Below are positions 1 to 8,787 of a DNA stretch of 35,414 bases, in pieces. Each line of letters starts with the position of its first letter. The first letter of the stretch is position 1. This DNA comes from Candidatus Eiseniibacteriota bacterium (GTDB lineage Bacteria > JAFGKV01). Where the stretch lies: NCBI GenBank assembly GCA_025453925.1, contig JALOPK010000002.1, positions 1-35,414 on the forward strand. Direction: 5' to 3'. The notes under the pieces were generated by a model, which saw nothing but the letters and a program-made list of their open reading frames with translations, had not been told where the DNA came from and did not search any database. The translations under genes and the position numbers were made by a program.

Positions 1-131
1 CACCAGCGGCCCGCACCCTTGAACGGGGCAAGGCTGAACAAGAGAAACTCGAATCCGAAACGGCTCCGGAAGCGTGAACTCTGCCCCCGATGTCTCACTC
101 GCGCCGCGACGGATATCGCCCCACAGGCCCT
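1..131 (-). other. Unresolved stretch downstream of folD at the window edge
   Basis: This is the sequence after the folD stop, reading on the minus strand. One minus-strand frame stays open from just before the folD stop to the window edge, but it has no ATG, GTG or TTG that would make a convincing start, and its translation matches no family I recognise. A GTG-started frame (VRHRGQSS...) is also open and also unrecognised. It could be the 5' end of another gene in the glyA-folD operon or plain spacer; the window is too short to tell. Confidence 0.25.
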
Positions 132-989
132 CTATCCGGTTCGTTCAGCGGCCACAACAACGTTGTGCATGAGCATGGCAACTGTCAAGGGTCCGACTCC
201 CTTCGGCACCGGGGTCACGGCAGACGCAATCTCCCTTACTTCACTGAACGCCACATCGCCGACCAGCCGGTCTCCCACCCGGTTGATTCCGACGTCCACC
301 ACGACGGCCCCGGGCTTGATCATGCCGGCGCTGACGAATGCCGGCCTCCCGATGGCTGCAACCAGGATGTCGGCCTCACGGCACACGGCGGGGAGATCCC
401 GCGTCCTCGAGTGGGCGACCGTTACTGTCGCATCGGCCCTCGTCAGCAGGAGCGACATGGGCATTCCGACGATGTTGCTTCTGCCAAGGACCACCGCCCT
501 CGCGCCCGCAATGACGATGTCGTAGAAATGCAGCATTCTCATGACGCCCGCCGGTGTGCACGAGACGAACAGGGGCTCGAAACCCTTGAGTGCCAGCGCC
601 CCCATGTTCATGGGGTGGAAGCCGTCTACATCCTTGGATGGCATCACCGCCTGCTGGATGTGGGCGGTGTCGTACCCCGGGGGCAGGGGAAGCTGCACCA
701 GAATGCCGTGCACACCAGGGTCGCGGTTCCAGGCATCGAGCCGCTCCGACACCGCGGGTTCGCCGGCGTCGGCTGGCAGGTGCTCCTGGCGGGAGTCAAT
801 CCCCAGCCTCGCCGCGGCGCTCACCTTCCCGCGGACGTAGGAGAGGGAGGCGGGGTCATCGCCCACCACCAGCGTGGCCAGCGTTGGAGTGCGTCCGGCG
901 CTCCGGAGCCGCTGGATACGTGAGGCTAAGTCCGCGTAGACATGGTCGCGAACCGGGCCACCCTCCAGCAGTACGAACGAACCCGCCAC
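132..989 (-). CDS. folD: Bifunctional methylenetetrahydrofolate dehydrogenase / methenyltetrahydrofolate cyclohydrolase
   Basis: FolD interconverts 5,10-methylene-THF, 5,10-methenyl-THF and 10-formyl-THF in the cytoplasm using NADP. The family motifs appear in order: YVRGK (the Tyr and Lys of the catalytic YxxxK), QLPLPPG, SKDVDGFHPMN, CTPAGV, the dinucleotide-binding stretch VLGRSNIVGMPMS, DVGINR, and a C-terminal TPVPKGVGPLT (usually TPVPGGVGPMT). The ORF track opens at 1076, inside glyA, but those first 29 residues do not resemble FolD. A GTG at 989, 4 bases after the glyA stop, gives a normal 285-residue protein, so I chose it. It has no strong ribosome site of its own and is probably translationally coupled to glyA. 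The pairing fits the biology: GlyA makes the methylene-THF that FolD uses. Confidence 0.95.
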   Translation of the reverse strand: MAGSFVLLEGGPVRDHVYADLASRIQRLRSAGRTPTLATLVVGDDPASLSYVRGKVSAAARLGIDSRQEHLPADAGEPAVSERLDAWNRDPGVHGILVQLPLPPGYDTAHIQQAVMPSKDVDGFHPMNMGALALKGFEPLFVSCTPAGVMRMLHFYDIVIAGARAVVLGRSNIVGMPMSLLLTRADATVTVAHSRTRDLPAVCREADILVAAIGRPAFVSAGMIKPGAVVVDVGINRVGDRLVGDVAFSEVREIASAVTPVPKGVGPLTVAMLMHNVVVAAERTG

Positions 990-993
990 CGTT

Positions 994-2247
994 CTACTCG
1001 ACTTCAAGAAGGTCGGAGTACAGCGGGAATGCCTCGCACAACTCCCTGACCTTGACGCGCACGGTCTGCGTTTCATTCTCGTCGTCGACGTGGGTCAGCA
1101 CGCGGTCGATAAGGGCGGCGATGGCGCGCATCTCGGGCTCCTTCATTCCGCGGGTCGTCACCGCGGGGGTTCCGATGCGCAGGCCGCTGGCGATGAAGGG
1201 TTTCTCCGGATCGAAAGGAATCGTGTTCTTGTTCACCGTGATCCCGGCCTTGTCCAGCGCCTCTTCCGCCACCTTGCCGGTGAGCTTCTTGGGAATCAGG
1301 CTCACCAGGAAGAGGTGGGTATCGGTGCCGCCGGACACGATGTGGTACCCCAGTTCCGCCATCGCCCTGGCGAACGCCGTCGCGTTGAGCCGCACCTGCC
1401 GCTGATATGCGCGGAACTCCGCGGTCATGGCCTCCTTGAAGCACACCGCCTTCGCCGCGATGATGTGCATGAGCGGACCGCCCTGCGTGCCCGGGAAGTT
1501 CTGGCTGTTGATCGCCTTGGCGAAGTCCTGCTTCATCAGGATGAGCCCGCCCCGGGGCCCACGCAGGGTCTTGTGGGTGGTGCTGGTCACGATGTCCGCG
1601 TGGGGAATGGGGCTAGGGTGTTCACCGGCGGCGACCAGGCCCGCGATGTGCGCCATATCCACCACGAGGTGCGCGCCGACCTCGCCGGCAATGCGCCGGA
1701 ACGCCGGGAAGTCAAGGGTGCGGGGATAGGCGCTGGCGCCGGCCACGATGAGCTTGGGTCGTGCCTCCTTCGCGACCTTCAGCAGTTCGTCGTAGTCGAG
1801 CTGTTCCGTCGCCTGGCTCACTCCGTACTGGACCACGTTGAAGAAACGGCCGGAGAAGTTCACCGGGTGCCCGTGACTGAGGTGCCCACCGTGGGAGAGG
1901 TTCATGCCCAGCAGCGTGTCACCGGGATTCGCGATCGAGAAGTACGCGGTCATGTTCGCCTGAGTGCCCGAGTGGGGCTGGACATTGGCCGCCTCGGCGC
2001 TGAAGAGCTGCTTCGCCCTGTCTCTGGCCAGCGTCTCTGCCACGTCAACGTTCACGCATCCGCCGTAGTAGCGCTTCCCGGGATATCCCTCGGCATACTT
2101 GTTGGTCATCACCGAGCCCATGGCCTCCATCACGGCCCTGCTGGTGAAGTTCTCGCTGGCGATGAGCTCCAGGGTCGTCGCCTGCCGAACGACCTCCGCG
2201 CGGATCGCTTCGAAGATCTCGGAATCAACCGTCTTCAGATGTCTCAT
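994..2247 (-). CDS. glyA: Serine hydroxymethyltransferase
   Basis: This is the PLP enzyme that converts serine and THF to glycine and 5,10-methylene-THF, the main entry to one-carbon metabolism. Recognisable motifs are ELIASENF near the start, [16 protein letters not shown], the PLP-lysine motif [12 protein letters not shown] (Lys about residue 226), and [12 protein letters not shown]. The ORF extends to 2295, but the ATG at 2247 ([12 protein letters not shown]) has GGAAGG nine bases upstream and gives 417 residues, the usual length. The extended start would overlap the M23 peptidase gene. From the chosen start there are 28 bases between the peptidase stop and glyA. folD follows after 4 bases. 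Confidence 0.97.
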   Translation of the reverse strand: MRHLKTVDSEIFEAIRAEVVRQATTLELIASENFTSRAVMEAMGSVMTNKYAEGYPGKRYYGGCVNVDVAETLARDRAKQLFSAEAANVQPHSGTQANMTAYFSIANPGDTLLGMNLSHGGHLSHGHPVNFSGRFFNVVQYGVSQATEQLDYDELLKVAKEARPKLIVAGASAYPRTLDFPAFRRIAGEVGAHLVVDMAHIAGLVAAGEHPSPIPHADIVTSTTHKTLRGPRGGLILMKQDFAKAINSQNFPGTQGGPLMHIIAAKAVCFKEAMTAEFRAYQRQVRLNATAFARAMAELGYHIVSGGTDTHLFLVSLIPKKLTGKVAEEALDKAGITVNKNTIPFDPEKPFIASGLRIGTPAVTTRGMKEPEMRAIAALIDRVLTHVDDENETQTVRVKVRELCEAFPLYSDLLEVE

Positions 2248-2275
2248 TTCCTGGGTCCTTCCAGTCATACGCCCC

Positions 2276-4174
2276 TCACGGGGCTCCCGTGTCACATGTG
2301 GGATGAAACACAGCGGGCCGCCCGCGGATATCCGTGGCGACTACCCGGTAGTATCCTTCCGATCCGGTCAAGAAGGCCTCCCGCACAAGAAAGCATGTGT
2401 CGGCGACTGAGGCCAGTGGCCTGCCGCCGCCGACCGAAAAGGCCGCCGGTACCTGGTACACGAGATAGCCCGTCGCGCCGCTCATGCGCCGCCACGACAG
2501 CAGGAGGTCGTGGCCGCTGCGGACGCCCTCGAGGGCAAGCGGCGGGTTCCCGTTCGCCAGGGTGACGGTCATGGAATCGCACGCTACGTTTCCCGCGGCA
2601 TCGCGGACAGTGACCCGCACCACATACGCTCCGTCGGGGTGCAGCCCGGTATTGAAGGCGTGGGCCTCATCGGTGACTTCCGGCAGGCTGTCTCCGTCGC
2701 AGTTGGTGAGGATGTGGTAGAACTCCCGGGTATCATAGTCGCCCGCGGTCGGACATACGGCGTCGTGCTTCCAGAGCACGGGCACGATGAGCTCATCGAA
2801 CGCGCCGCCCTGGTACACATCGATCTCGTGATTGAAGTAGACAGCACACCGATCGTTCACCACAGGGAAGAGAGGGCGGCCCTGGGGATAGATGTGATAC
2901 CGGATCTCATGGGCGCACAGTACCCACGGGCTCTTGGTTCGGTCGCCCACGTGGGCAATGATGTCGACCAAGCCCGTGAGCGAGCCGGCCGGAAGGTAGG
3001 TGGACGTATTGTCCCGGCAGAAGGCCAAGAGCGCCCCATTGGCCTCCAGAAGGAAAGGAGCGTCACCTTCCACAACGTCGTCGGCCAGAAGGAGGGGATT
3101 GCCCGTGCAGAGCCACTCACCGTTCCACGCGGTCCCCGTGGCCGTGATTCGGGCGAAATGAAGATGGGTGAAATCCGCCACCGGCCATGGCACCAAGGTG
3201 CCCAGAAAGTCGCCCTGGGCAACGGTATCGCCCACGCTCACCGCGATGCTCAGCAGGTCAAGGTGGGCATAGAGCCAGCCCTGGCAGGGCCCGGGCCCTG
3301 CCGAATCCCCCACGGCCACGCGCCAGTGGTAGGACCCCGAGGTCGTCAGTACGGCTTTGACCACGCCGGGCGCGACCGCGTACACCGGCTCATAGTGCGC
3401 CCCCATGAAGTCCACTCCGGGATGCCGGTAAGGGAATCCGCCATAGTTCTGGTATTCGCCATAGCTGTTCCCGATGGGGGGGAGCGTGTCCGGCAGAAAT
3501 GGCCACGGGATGCCGCGGGTCGCGGGTTTGAGCGGAGGAAGCGGCATCCGCTCAGGCGGGCCGCGCCGCATGACCATTCCGTCCCAGCACAACCGCACGC
3601 GCCATGCCGACCATTCATCAGTGCCCTGGACAATGCATCCGACGACCCCTGCCGTGGAGCCAAGCCAGGTGATCCGTTCGCCGGCCGCGACGGTGAACAC
3701 CGGCACCGGCTCACGCTGGTCGAGGAGGAACACCGCGCGAGCCGTGGCAACGAGGAGCCGCTCCGCGTCCCAGGTGAGGCCCACCGCGGGGGCGGGGATC
3801 CCGATGGCGTCCGGCGCAGCCCCGCCGTGGATTTCGATGGTGCGCTCTCTGGCGACTGCCACCCGTCCGTCTATGGACACCGCAAACGGGGCACCCGCAG
3901 GATGGCCTCCGACAATCCGGCCTTCTCCATCCGTCACCACGATCCGGTCCCCGGAAAGAAACGCGAACCGCATGCCGCCCGGCGCGACCTGGGGACTGCG
4001 GAAACCCGGCCGCCTCGCCGTGCTGACCAGCCGCCCGTCGGCGGTGAAGAAGCCGATCTCACTCTGCCCCGCGTCATCCACCGCCACCTGCACGAAACCA
4101 TCACGCATGGGGAACCGGTCCACCGGAGCCTTGGTGACGAACACGGCGAAGACCAACGCAAGACAGTGCGTCAC
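2276..4174 (-). CDS. Secreted M23-family metallopeptidase with flanking beta-rich domains
   Basis: The protein has 632 residues and starts at a GTG behind a strong AGGAGG site. A short hydrophobic N-terminus ([11 protein letters not shown]) suggests export. Residues about 30-200 form a beta-rich region with repeated short strands ([20 protein letters not shown]), compatible with a propeller-like fold. The centre is an M23/LytM domain with the zinc ligands intact: HPGVD (His251, Asp255), YAHLD, and THLHF (His337, His339). The C-terminal third looks like Ig/fibronectin-type modules ([18 protein letters not shown]). M23 enzymes cut peptidoglycan cross-links or act as lysostaphin-type endopeptidases; a role in wall remodelling is inferred. 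The gene lies 16 bases after the sensor kinase and just before glyA. The substrate is not visible. Confidence 0.85.
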   Translation of the reverse strand: MTHCLALVFAVFVTKAPVDRFPMRDGFVQVAVDDAGQSEIGFFTADGRLVSTARRPGFRSPQVAPGGMRFAFLSGDRIVVTDGEGRIVGGHPAGAPFAVSIDGRVAVARERTIEIHGGAAPDAIGIPAPAVGLTWDAERLLVATARAVFLLDQREPVPVFTVAAGERITWLGSTAGVVGCIVQGTDEWSAWRVRLCWDGMVMRRGPPERMPLPPLKPATRGIPWPFLPDTLPPIGNSYGEYQNYGGFPYRHPGVDFMGAHYEPVYAVAPGVVKAVLTTSGSYHWRVAVGDSAGPGPCQGWLYAHLDLLSIAVSVGDTVAQGDFLGTLVPWPVADFTHLHFARITATGTAWNGEWLCTGNPLLLADDVVEGDAPFLLEANGALLAFCRDNTSTYLPAGSLTGLVDIIAHVGDRTKSPWVLCAHEIRYHIYPQGRPLFPVVNDRCAVYFNHEIDVYQGGAFDELIVPVLWKHDAVCPTAGDYDTREFYHILTNCDGDSLPEVTDEAHAFNTGLHPDGAYVVRVTVRDAAGNVACDSMTVTLANGNPPLALEGVRSGHDLLLSWRRMSGATGYLVYQVPAAFSVGGGRPLASVADTCFLVREAFLTGSEGYYRVVATDIRGRPAVFHPTCDTGAP

Positions 4175-4190
4175 GACCTCCCTCCTGGGG

Positions 4191-6122
4191 TCACAGTTCG
4201 AGGCCTCCCGGCGAGTTGTTTCTCCTGGCCCGCCGGCTTGCGGATCCTGCTCCGGCGTCGAGGTCCGCCGCAGATGATGACGCTCTCGGTGAGGGGAGTT
4301 CGATCACTACCGTCGTCCCCTTTCCCACGGTGCTGGCGATCTCCATTTGCCCGCCATGATCCGAGATGATCCGATTGCAGACCGACAGCCCCAGGCCCGA
4401 CCCCTGCGCCTTGGTGGAGAAGAACGGCGTGAAGACCTGGGGAAGATTCTCGGGAGGGATGCCCTCTCCGGTGTCCACTACTTCGACGCGCACCGAGGCG
4501 GCATCGGCGCGCTCCACGGCGCGCACGACGAGCACCCCGCCGTTGGGCATCGACTCCACGCCGTTCAGCAACAGGTTGAGGAAAACCTGTTGTACCTGCG
4601 CATCATCCATCATGGCAAGGGGCGCCGGGGTAGGCAGTTCGATGTTTACCTTCACGGCCTTGTCCGATGCCCTCGTGCCGAGCCCTTGCACTGCCTGCAT
4701 GATCGGCCGGTCGATGGCACACGGTTCGATCCGCGGTCGGGCGGGCCTCCCCAGGGTCAGGAGATCCTGCACGATGCCGTTCACCCTGGTGATCTGCTGC
4801 ACGATCGTGTCGGTGTGGCGCTTGGCCCGTGGATCACCGGACAGAAGACTACCGAGAATCTGCACCCCGGCCAAAACGCTGGCCAGCGGGTTTCTGATCT
4901 CATGCGCCATGCCGGCCGCCATCGCCCCTAAAGATGCCAGTTGGTCCGCACGCCTGACCCGCTCTTCCAGCCGCTTCACGCCCGAGAGATCCTGGAACAC
5001 GAGGATCGATCCCCGCTCCACGTCATCGTCAGGCTCGATGGGGGCGGCGCTCACGCCCAGTACGATTGATTTTCCGCTGGGCAGGCGCACCCTCTGTTCC
5101 ATGCGCATCACCGACTCGCCTGTCCTGATGGCGCGGGAGAGGGCGTCATCCCGCTTGAGGCCGAGAATCTCCGCGGCGTGCCGGCCAACCGTGTCGGCGT
5201 CGGTCAAGGACAGGACCGCCGTTCCGTGCCGGTTGATGGAAAACACCCTTCCCTCGGTGTCGAGCACCATGATCCCCGACGGCACATGGGCGAGGAGTTT
5301 GGACACGATGCGCTTGGATCCGGCGGATCCCGCTCCGGAGAGGAGGGCGTCGATCAGCATGGAAAGTGCGGTGACCCGTTGTTGTTCCCTGGCTCCGAAG
5401 GGAGCGCCTTCCAGGCCGTGCACCAGGAAGAGGCGGAGGGTCGGCCCGGACCGGCCCAGGGGGACGACCAACACGTCACCTCCATGGGGCGTGTGCTCGA
5501 ACTCCGCACTGGGAAGCCTTTCTTTGAGAAGAACCGGGCCCTGGGCGGAGATCATCTCGCGAGCCGATCTTGCGGTGCCGGCCACGCGGTCGACCAGAGC
5601 CGCGCCGGAGAGGTCGCCGGTGTCGGCGAGCGTAACGAGGGCTCCCCGGCGGACCTCGCTCAGTCTCGCGTAGCGGCATCCGATCAGGCGGCGCGCCGCT
5701 TCAACGATGGTGTGGTGGAACCCGTCGCCAGGCTTGCTCGCGAAGATAGGCTCCCAGATGAGGTTGTCGCTCCACAGTCTGGAGAGGCGGAAACAGAGCT
5801 CATCCGGCGTATAGGGCTTGATCAGAGCCTCCCACCCCGCCGCCGCCGCCCGTTCGAGGACTTCCCTGCCGGAGGATGGGCGCCCCGTCAGCACGACGCA
5901 CCGGCAGGCGGTCTGCAGCGCCGCGATGCCCGCGGGGCCGGCCTCCTCCAGATCCACGACGACCGTGACTCCCGTCCATCGCGGGTCGCCGGGAGGCGGG
6001 AAGTCCGCGGGGGAGTGGCACGCGGTCACCAGAGCGCCTTTGGCGGCGAGAGCCCTCTCGATCTGCGGCTTGAAGTGGCGTGTTTCGAGGAGGTAGATTT
6101 CCGCGAGTTCCAGCACGTTCAC
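4191..6122 (-). CDS. Soluble sensor histidine kinase: receiver-like, GAF, PAS, HisKA, HATPase (NtrB-like)
   Basis: The protein has 643 residues and no membrane segment, so it is cytoplasmic. Residues about 8-118 resemble a degraded receiver domain: VVVDLEEAG supplies an Asp57, VVLTGR a Thr, and LIKPYTP a Lys, but the usual acidic pair at the first strand is reduced to LLETR. A GAF-like domain follows (about 130-265), then PAS (about 270-390, GIMVLDTEGRVFSINRHG). The H-box GMAHEIRNPLASV carries His407. The ATPase domain shows NLLLNGVESM, VDTGEGIPPE and GSGLGLSV. It starts at GTG 6122, or possibly at the second GTG (6116), which is better placed after GGAG. It is divergent from the response regulator at 6394 and is the likely phosphodonor, by inference. 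Confidence 0.92.
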   Translation of the reverse strand: MNVLELAEIYLLETRHFKPQIERALAAKGALVTACHSPADFPPPGDPRWTGVTVVVDLEEAGPAGIAALQTACRCVVLTGRPSSGREVLERAAAAGWEALIKPYTPDELCFRLSRLWSDNLIWEPIFASKPGDGFHHTIVEAARRLIGCRYARLSEVRRGALVTLADTGDLSGAALVDRVAGTARSAREMISAQGPVLLKERLPSAEFEHTPHGGDVLVVPLGRSGPTLRLFLVHGLEGAPFGAREQQRVTALSMLIDALLSGAGSAGSKRIVSKLLAHVPSGIMVLDTEGRVFSINRHGTAVLSLTDADTVGRHAAEILGLKRDDALSRAIRTGESVMRMEQRVRLPSGKSIVLGVSAAPIEPDDDVERGSILVFQDLSGVKRLEERVRRADQLASLGAMAAGMAHEIRNPLASVLAGVQILGSLLSGDPRAKRHTDTIVQQITRVNGIVQDLLTLGRPARPRIEPCAIDRPIMQAVQGLGTRASDKAVKVNIELPTPAPLAMMDDAQVQQVFLNLLLNGVESMPNGGVLVVRAVERADAASVRVEVVDTGEGIPPENLPQVFTPFFSTKAQGSGLGLSVCNRIISDHGGQMEIASTVGKGTTVVIELPSPRASSSAADLDAGAGSASRRARRNNSPGGLEL

Positions 6123-6180
6123 TCTCCGGTCTTCGATCAGCGGGACCAGGAAGATACCCTATGCGCTGATCCCGGCAAAG

Positions 6181-6246
6181 GTGGAGGATGGAGGATTGGA
6201 AGAATGGAAGGGTGCAAGAGTGGAAGAGTGGAAGAGTGGGGGGAGG
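6181..6246 (+). repeat. Purine-rich imperfect minisatellite in the divergent regulatory region
   Basis: The plus strand is almost all purine plus T, with loose 8-10-base units such as GGAGGATGGAGGATTGG and GAGTGGAAGAGTGGAAGAGT. It lies in the 271-base gap between the kinase gene (minus) and the response-regulator gene (plus). The ORF track reads it as a Lys/Trp/Gly/Arg-rich peptide, which is the expected artefact of such a repeat. The remaining gap holds no gene. Confidence 0.75.
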
Positions 6247-6319
6247 CGCGATGACTGTGCACGGTGAACAGTGGCCGGCAGACAGTGAATTCCTGGCGCT
6301 GCGAGGCCAGTCGCAACCC

Positions 6320-6347
6320 TTGACCGCATGCGGCCGGCCGCTACCTT
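6320..6347 (+). promoter_or_regulatory. Possible sigma-70-type promoter for the response-regulator operon
   Basis: TTGACC and TACCTT are separated by 16 bases and lie about 47 bases upstream of the start at 6394. The -35 match is good and the -10 match poor, so this is only a suggestion. The start itself has GAGGTGCCTATG, a well-spaced ribosome site. Confidence 0.25.
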
Positions 6348-6393
6348 GGGTAAAGAAGGCTATGAGGTACACCAGGGATCGGGTGAGGTGCCT

Positions 6394-7656
6394 ATGACGG
6401 ACGAACTGGATGCCCTTGAGGAGGCGCCGAATCATTCGCGCCACGCCATACTCATCGTCGACGACGAGGTCACATTCCGGCGGTCGCTGTCGGAGGGTAT
6501 CTCCCTTCTGAGCGGCGACAAGTACCAGCCTGTGGGGGTCGGTTCGGTCGACCAGGCCCTGGCCCTGCTCAAGCATCGCCCCTTTGCCGCGCTGGTGACG
6601 GATATCCGGATGCCCGGGAAGGACGGTCTCCAACTCCTTCTTGAGATGAAGCGGCAGTCCATTCGGGTGCCGACTTTGGTCACCACGGCGTATGGCTCGC
6701 CGGCCGTGCATGCCCAGGCGGCGCGGAGCGGAGCAGTACGGTACATGGAGAAGCCGTTTCCTCTGGAGCACCTCATCGACTTCCTCGACGCCGCCACGGC
6801 GGAAGTTCAGACCGCCCGCGCCCGCTCGCTGGACCTCGTCGAGGTGGTGGAGATGCTGTGCATGGGCGGACGCGATATGCGGGTCGCCGTGCGCACCCGA
6901 GACATCCAGGGAAGCCTCTACATCAAGACCGGCGAGATCGTGCACGCGACCATGGGTGAGCGTACCGGCAGCGAAGCCTTGCTGGATCTGCTTGCCCTGC
7001 CGCAAACCCAGATCTCCACCGACCCGGGCGAGGAAGCGCCCGAAATCACCATCGATGTACCGTGGCGCGAGTTGACCGAGGAGGCGTGGCGGAGACGAAC
7101 GCTCATGGCGCCTCGCCACGCGGGGGCGGCGCCGCCCACGGCGCCCGAGCCCGCACCGGTTGAGGCACCCGAAACCACGATCTCGACGGAGGCCGAGCAG
7201 ATGCTCGCGAGGCCGGTTGAGCCGGCACTTCCGGCACCCGAACCATTGTCCCCCCCCGCTCCCCGTTTCTGGGCCGGCGTTGGCATTGCGGATATCGAGG
7301 CCCGGCTCGCGGCAGCGCTTGGATCCCCCCGCCCTCCGACGGTGCTCGAACTCGACGCCGCGGACCAGGCTTCGGCGCTCTTGGCAACGGGCACCGGTGA
7401 GCGCGTGGGCGTTGCGCTGGGCGCGGGAGGTCTGGTGGGGTGTGTCGTCAAAGTGGCGGGAGCGGCGCGGGTGTATGTGCCGGCGGCCAGTCTTCATGCG
7501 GTGCGCGGGGATTGTTTCGGGCCGGCCCTGCCGGAGCGCCGGCTCTATGCCTGCGCCCGGGCGGCTCTTTCCGCCTCGAAAGAACGCACGGGCCGCTGGG
7601 CCGCGCTCAGGTCTCGGGGCGGACACCGAAATGGAGGCGGTCATGGAACCCGATGA
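6394..7656 (+). CDS. Response regulator with receiver and DUF4388 (PATAN-type) domains
   Basis: The ATG at 6394 has GAGG in good position; the longer ORF start at 6328 has none. The protein has 420 residues. Residues about 14-130 are a receiver domain: ILIVDDE (acidic pair), LVTDIRMPGKDG (Asp70), TTAYG, and RYMEKPF (Lys). Residues about 145-235 match DUF4388 (GSLYIKTGEIVHATMGERTG), a domain common in delta-type and related bacteria and thought to mediate protein contacts. A Pro/Ala/Glu-rich linker follows, then an unidentified C-terminal domain of about 120 residues. There is no DNA-binding or AAA+ output domain. The gene overlaps the next start by 14 bases. A protein-interaction output through the following roadblock proteins is inferred. 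Confidence 0.88.
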   Translation: MTDELDALEEAPNHSRHAILIVDDEVTFRRSLSEGISLLSGDKYQPVGVGSVDQALALLKHRPFAALVTDIRMPGKDGLQLLLEMKRQSIRVPTLVTTAYGSPAVHAQAARSGAVRYMEKPFPLEHLIDFLDAATAEVQTARARSLDLVEVVEMLCMGGRDMRVAVRTRDIQGSLYIKTGEIVHATMGERTGSEALLDLLALPQTQISTDPGEEAPEITIDVPWRELTEEAWRRRTLMAPRHAGAAPPTAPEPAPVEAPETTISTEAEQMLARPVEPALPAPEPLSPPAPRFWAGVGIADIEARLAAALGSPRPPTVLELDAADQASALLATGTGERVGVALGAGGLVGCVVKVAGAARVYVPAASLHAVRGDCFGPALPERRLYACARAALSASKERTGRWAALRSRGGHRNGGGHGTR

Positions 7657-7972
7657 GATCGTAGGAATCCTGGGATCACGGCCAGGAGTATCCAGCGTGC
7701 TGATTGCTGATCAGGGCGGGGCAATCCTGGGGCACGCCGGCGACACCGATCCCGAGGCCCTTGCCGCGGCCGCGGTCTTCGTGGTGTCGTGCGTCACCAG
7801 GCTCGGGGATTCGCTGGCTCTGGGTGATCCGCTGTACGTCCTCGCCGCGTCTGCGCACCGAAGGCTGGCGTTCGTCCAGGGAACCGCGGGGTTGGCGGCG
7901 ATGGAACTCTCCGGCCCGGCCGTCGCCTCAGGTGCCTGTCACGAGGCCCTCGCCCTGCTCCACGGGCGATAG
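7643..7972 (+). CDS. Small roadblock/LC7-like protein
   Basis: The protein has 109 residues. The ORF track shows it as part of a longer frame from 7160, but that part overlaps the response regulator. The ATG at 7643 has GGAGG six bases upstream, inside the regulator's last codons, so translation is probably coupled. The fold signature of the roadblock/LC7 family is visible: PGVSSVLIADQGGAILGHAG, then an Ala-rich helix (EALAAAAVFVVSC), GDPLYVLAAS, and a final strand and helix. Bacterial members such as MglB regulate small Ras-like GTPases or act as scaffolds. No GTPase is present in this window. The family call rests on pattern only. Confidence 0.72.
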   Translation: MEPDEIVGILGSRPGVSSVLIADQGGAILGHAGDTDPEALAAAAVFVVSCVTRLGDSLALGDPLYVLAASAHRRLAFVQGTAGLAAMELSGPAVASGACHEALALLHGR

Positions 7973-7999
7973 GGCCGACCGGATGGAAAAGGAGTCATG

Positions 8000-8689
8000 A
8001 TGGTCAAAGAGCAGATTGCTCAGTTGGCGACCGTGTCAGGGGTCATCGGCTGCGGCCTGCTGGCCCGCGATGGCGCGGTGCTTCTCAACATGATGCCGGA
8101 GTTCATCTCGCCGGGCGAAGCGCGAAAGGCCGCCGACGCCGTGGTGGAAGCGATGCTCGGGCTTGAGACACTGGAGGAAGGCGTCTGGGAGATCGACATG
8201 GCCTTCGCCGAGGTGCTGTGCGTGATCCGTCCCGTCGGAACGTCTATCCTGATGCTTCTATGCGACCCCGACGCCAACTTGCCCATGCTGAAGATGAACG
8301 TGAACGTCGCGGCGAAGCGCATAGCGGCCGCGCCCGCCCACGAACTGACCGAGCTGCGGGCCGCCGCCGAGGCGACGCTCCAGGCGGAGCGACAGGCGGA
8401 GCGACAGGCGGAGCAGATCGTCGACGACTCGCTTCCAGTCGATGCGGTCAAGGCAGTCATCGCCGCGATCCGCGAACAGCTCGCCCAGAGCGACGTGTCG
8501 GACGCGATGGTCGACCAGATCCTGGGATCGACGGGTCTCAACCTGGAGGCGCCCACCCGGCCGAGCCTCAGAGCGGCACTCAATGACATTCTCGAGAAGG
8601 GGATCTCGAGGTCCATGGGCCGGGCGGAGGCCACCCGCTGGCTGAACCAACTGGTGAAACAGCACGGCCTCACAAAGCCCGGTGCGTGA
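8000..8689 (+). CDS. Roadblock/LC7-like protein with extra C-terminal domain
   Basis: Two ATGs stand in tandem at 7997 and 8000; AAGGAG is better spaced for the second, giving 229 residues. The N-terminal 115 residues look like a second roadblock-type fold: VSGVIGCGLLARDGAVLLN, a helix with KAADAVVEAMLG, and an ending in MLLCDPDANLPMLKM. An Ala/Glu/Gln-rich linker contains a 12-base tandem repeat (residues QAERQAERQAEQ). The final 95 residues are helical and unidentified. The gene lies 27 bases after the first roadblock gene and is presumably cotranscribed with the response regulator. A dimeric scaffold with its neighbour is plausible but unproven. Confidence 0.62.
   Translation: MVKEQIAQLATVSGVIGCGLLARDGAVLLNMMPEFISPGEARKAADAVVEAMLGLETLEEGVWEIDMAFAEVLCVIRPVGTSILMLLCDPDANLPMLKMNVNVAAKRIAAAPAHELTELRAAAEATLQAERQAERQAEQIVDDSLPVDAVKAVIAAIREQLAQSDVSDAMVDQILGSTGLNLEAPTRPSLRAALNDILEKGISRSMGRAEATRWLNQLVKQHGLTKPGA
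8381..8416 (+). repeat. Three 12-base tandem units within the roadblock-like gene
   Basis: CAGGCGGAGCGA occurs twice and a third copy ends in CAG. It encodes a repeated QAER block in the linker. It keeps the reading frame, so length variation would be tolerated. Confidence 0.85.
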
Positions 8690-8787
8690 ATACTTCGGGA
8701 GGCCTTTCGATGCCCCTCAATCGCGCAGCCTACTGTCGGCGTTCCCGCGCCGATTCCTCACACCTTTTGTCCAGGAGGACACATCTC

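Noticed and set aside
1090-2565. 491-residue plus-strand ORF
   Set aside because: It is antisense to glyA and the end of the M23 gene, both with clear family motifs; its His/Arg/Gly-rich composition is typical of a shadow frame in GC-rich DNA.
2510-4369. 619-residue plus-strand ORF
   Set aside because: It lies opposite the M23 peptidase, which has a strong ribosome site and intact zinc ligands. The antisense protein matches no family.
6188-6397. 69-residue ORF rich in Lys, Trp, Gly and Arg
   Set aside because: Its first half is the translation of the purine-rich minisatellite and it overlaps the real start of the regulator.
5800-7644. 614-residue minus-strand ORF
   Set aside because: It overlaps the real kinase in another frame and runs antisense through the response regulator and the repeat tract.
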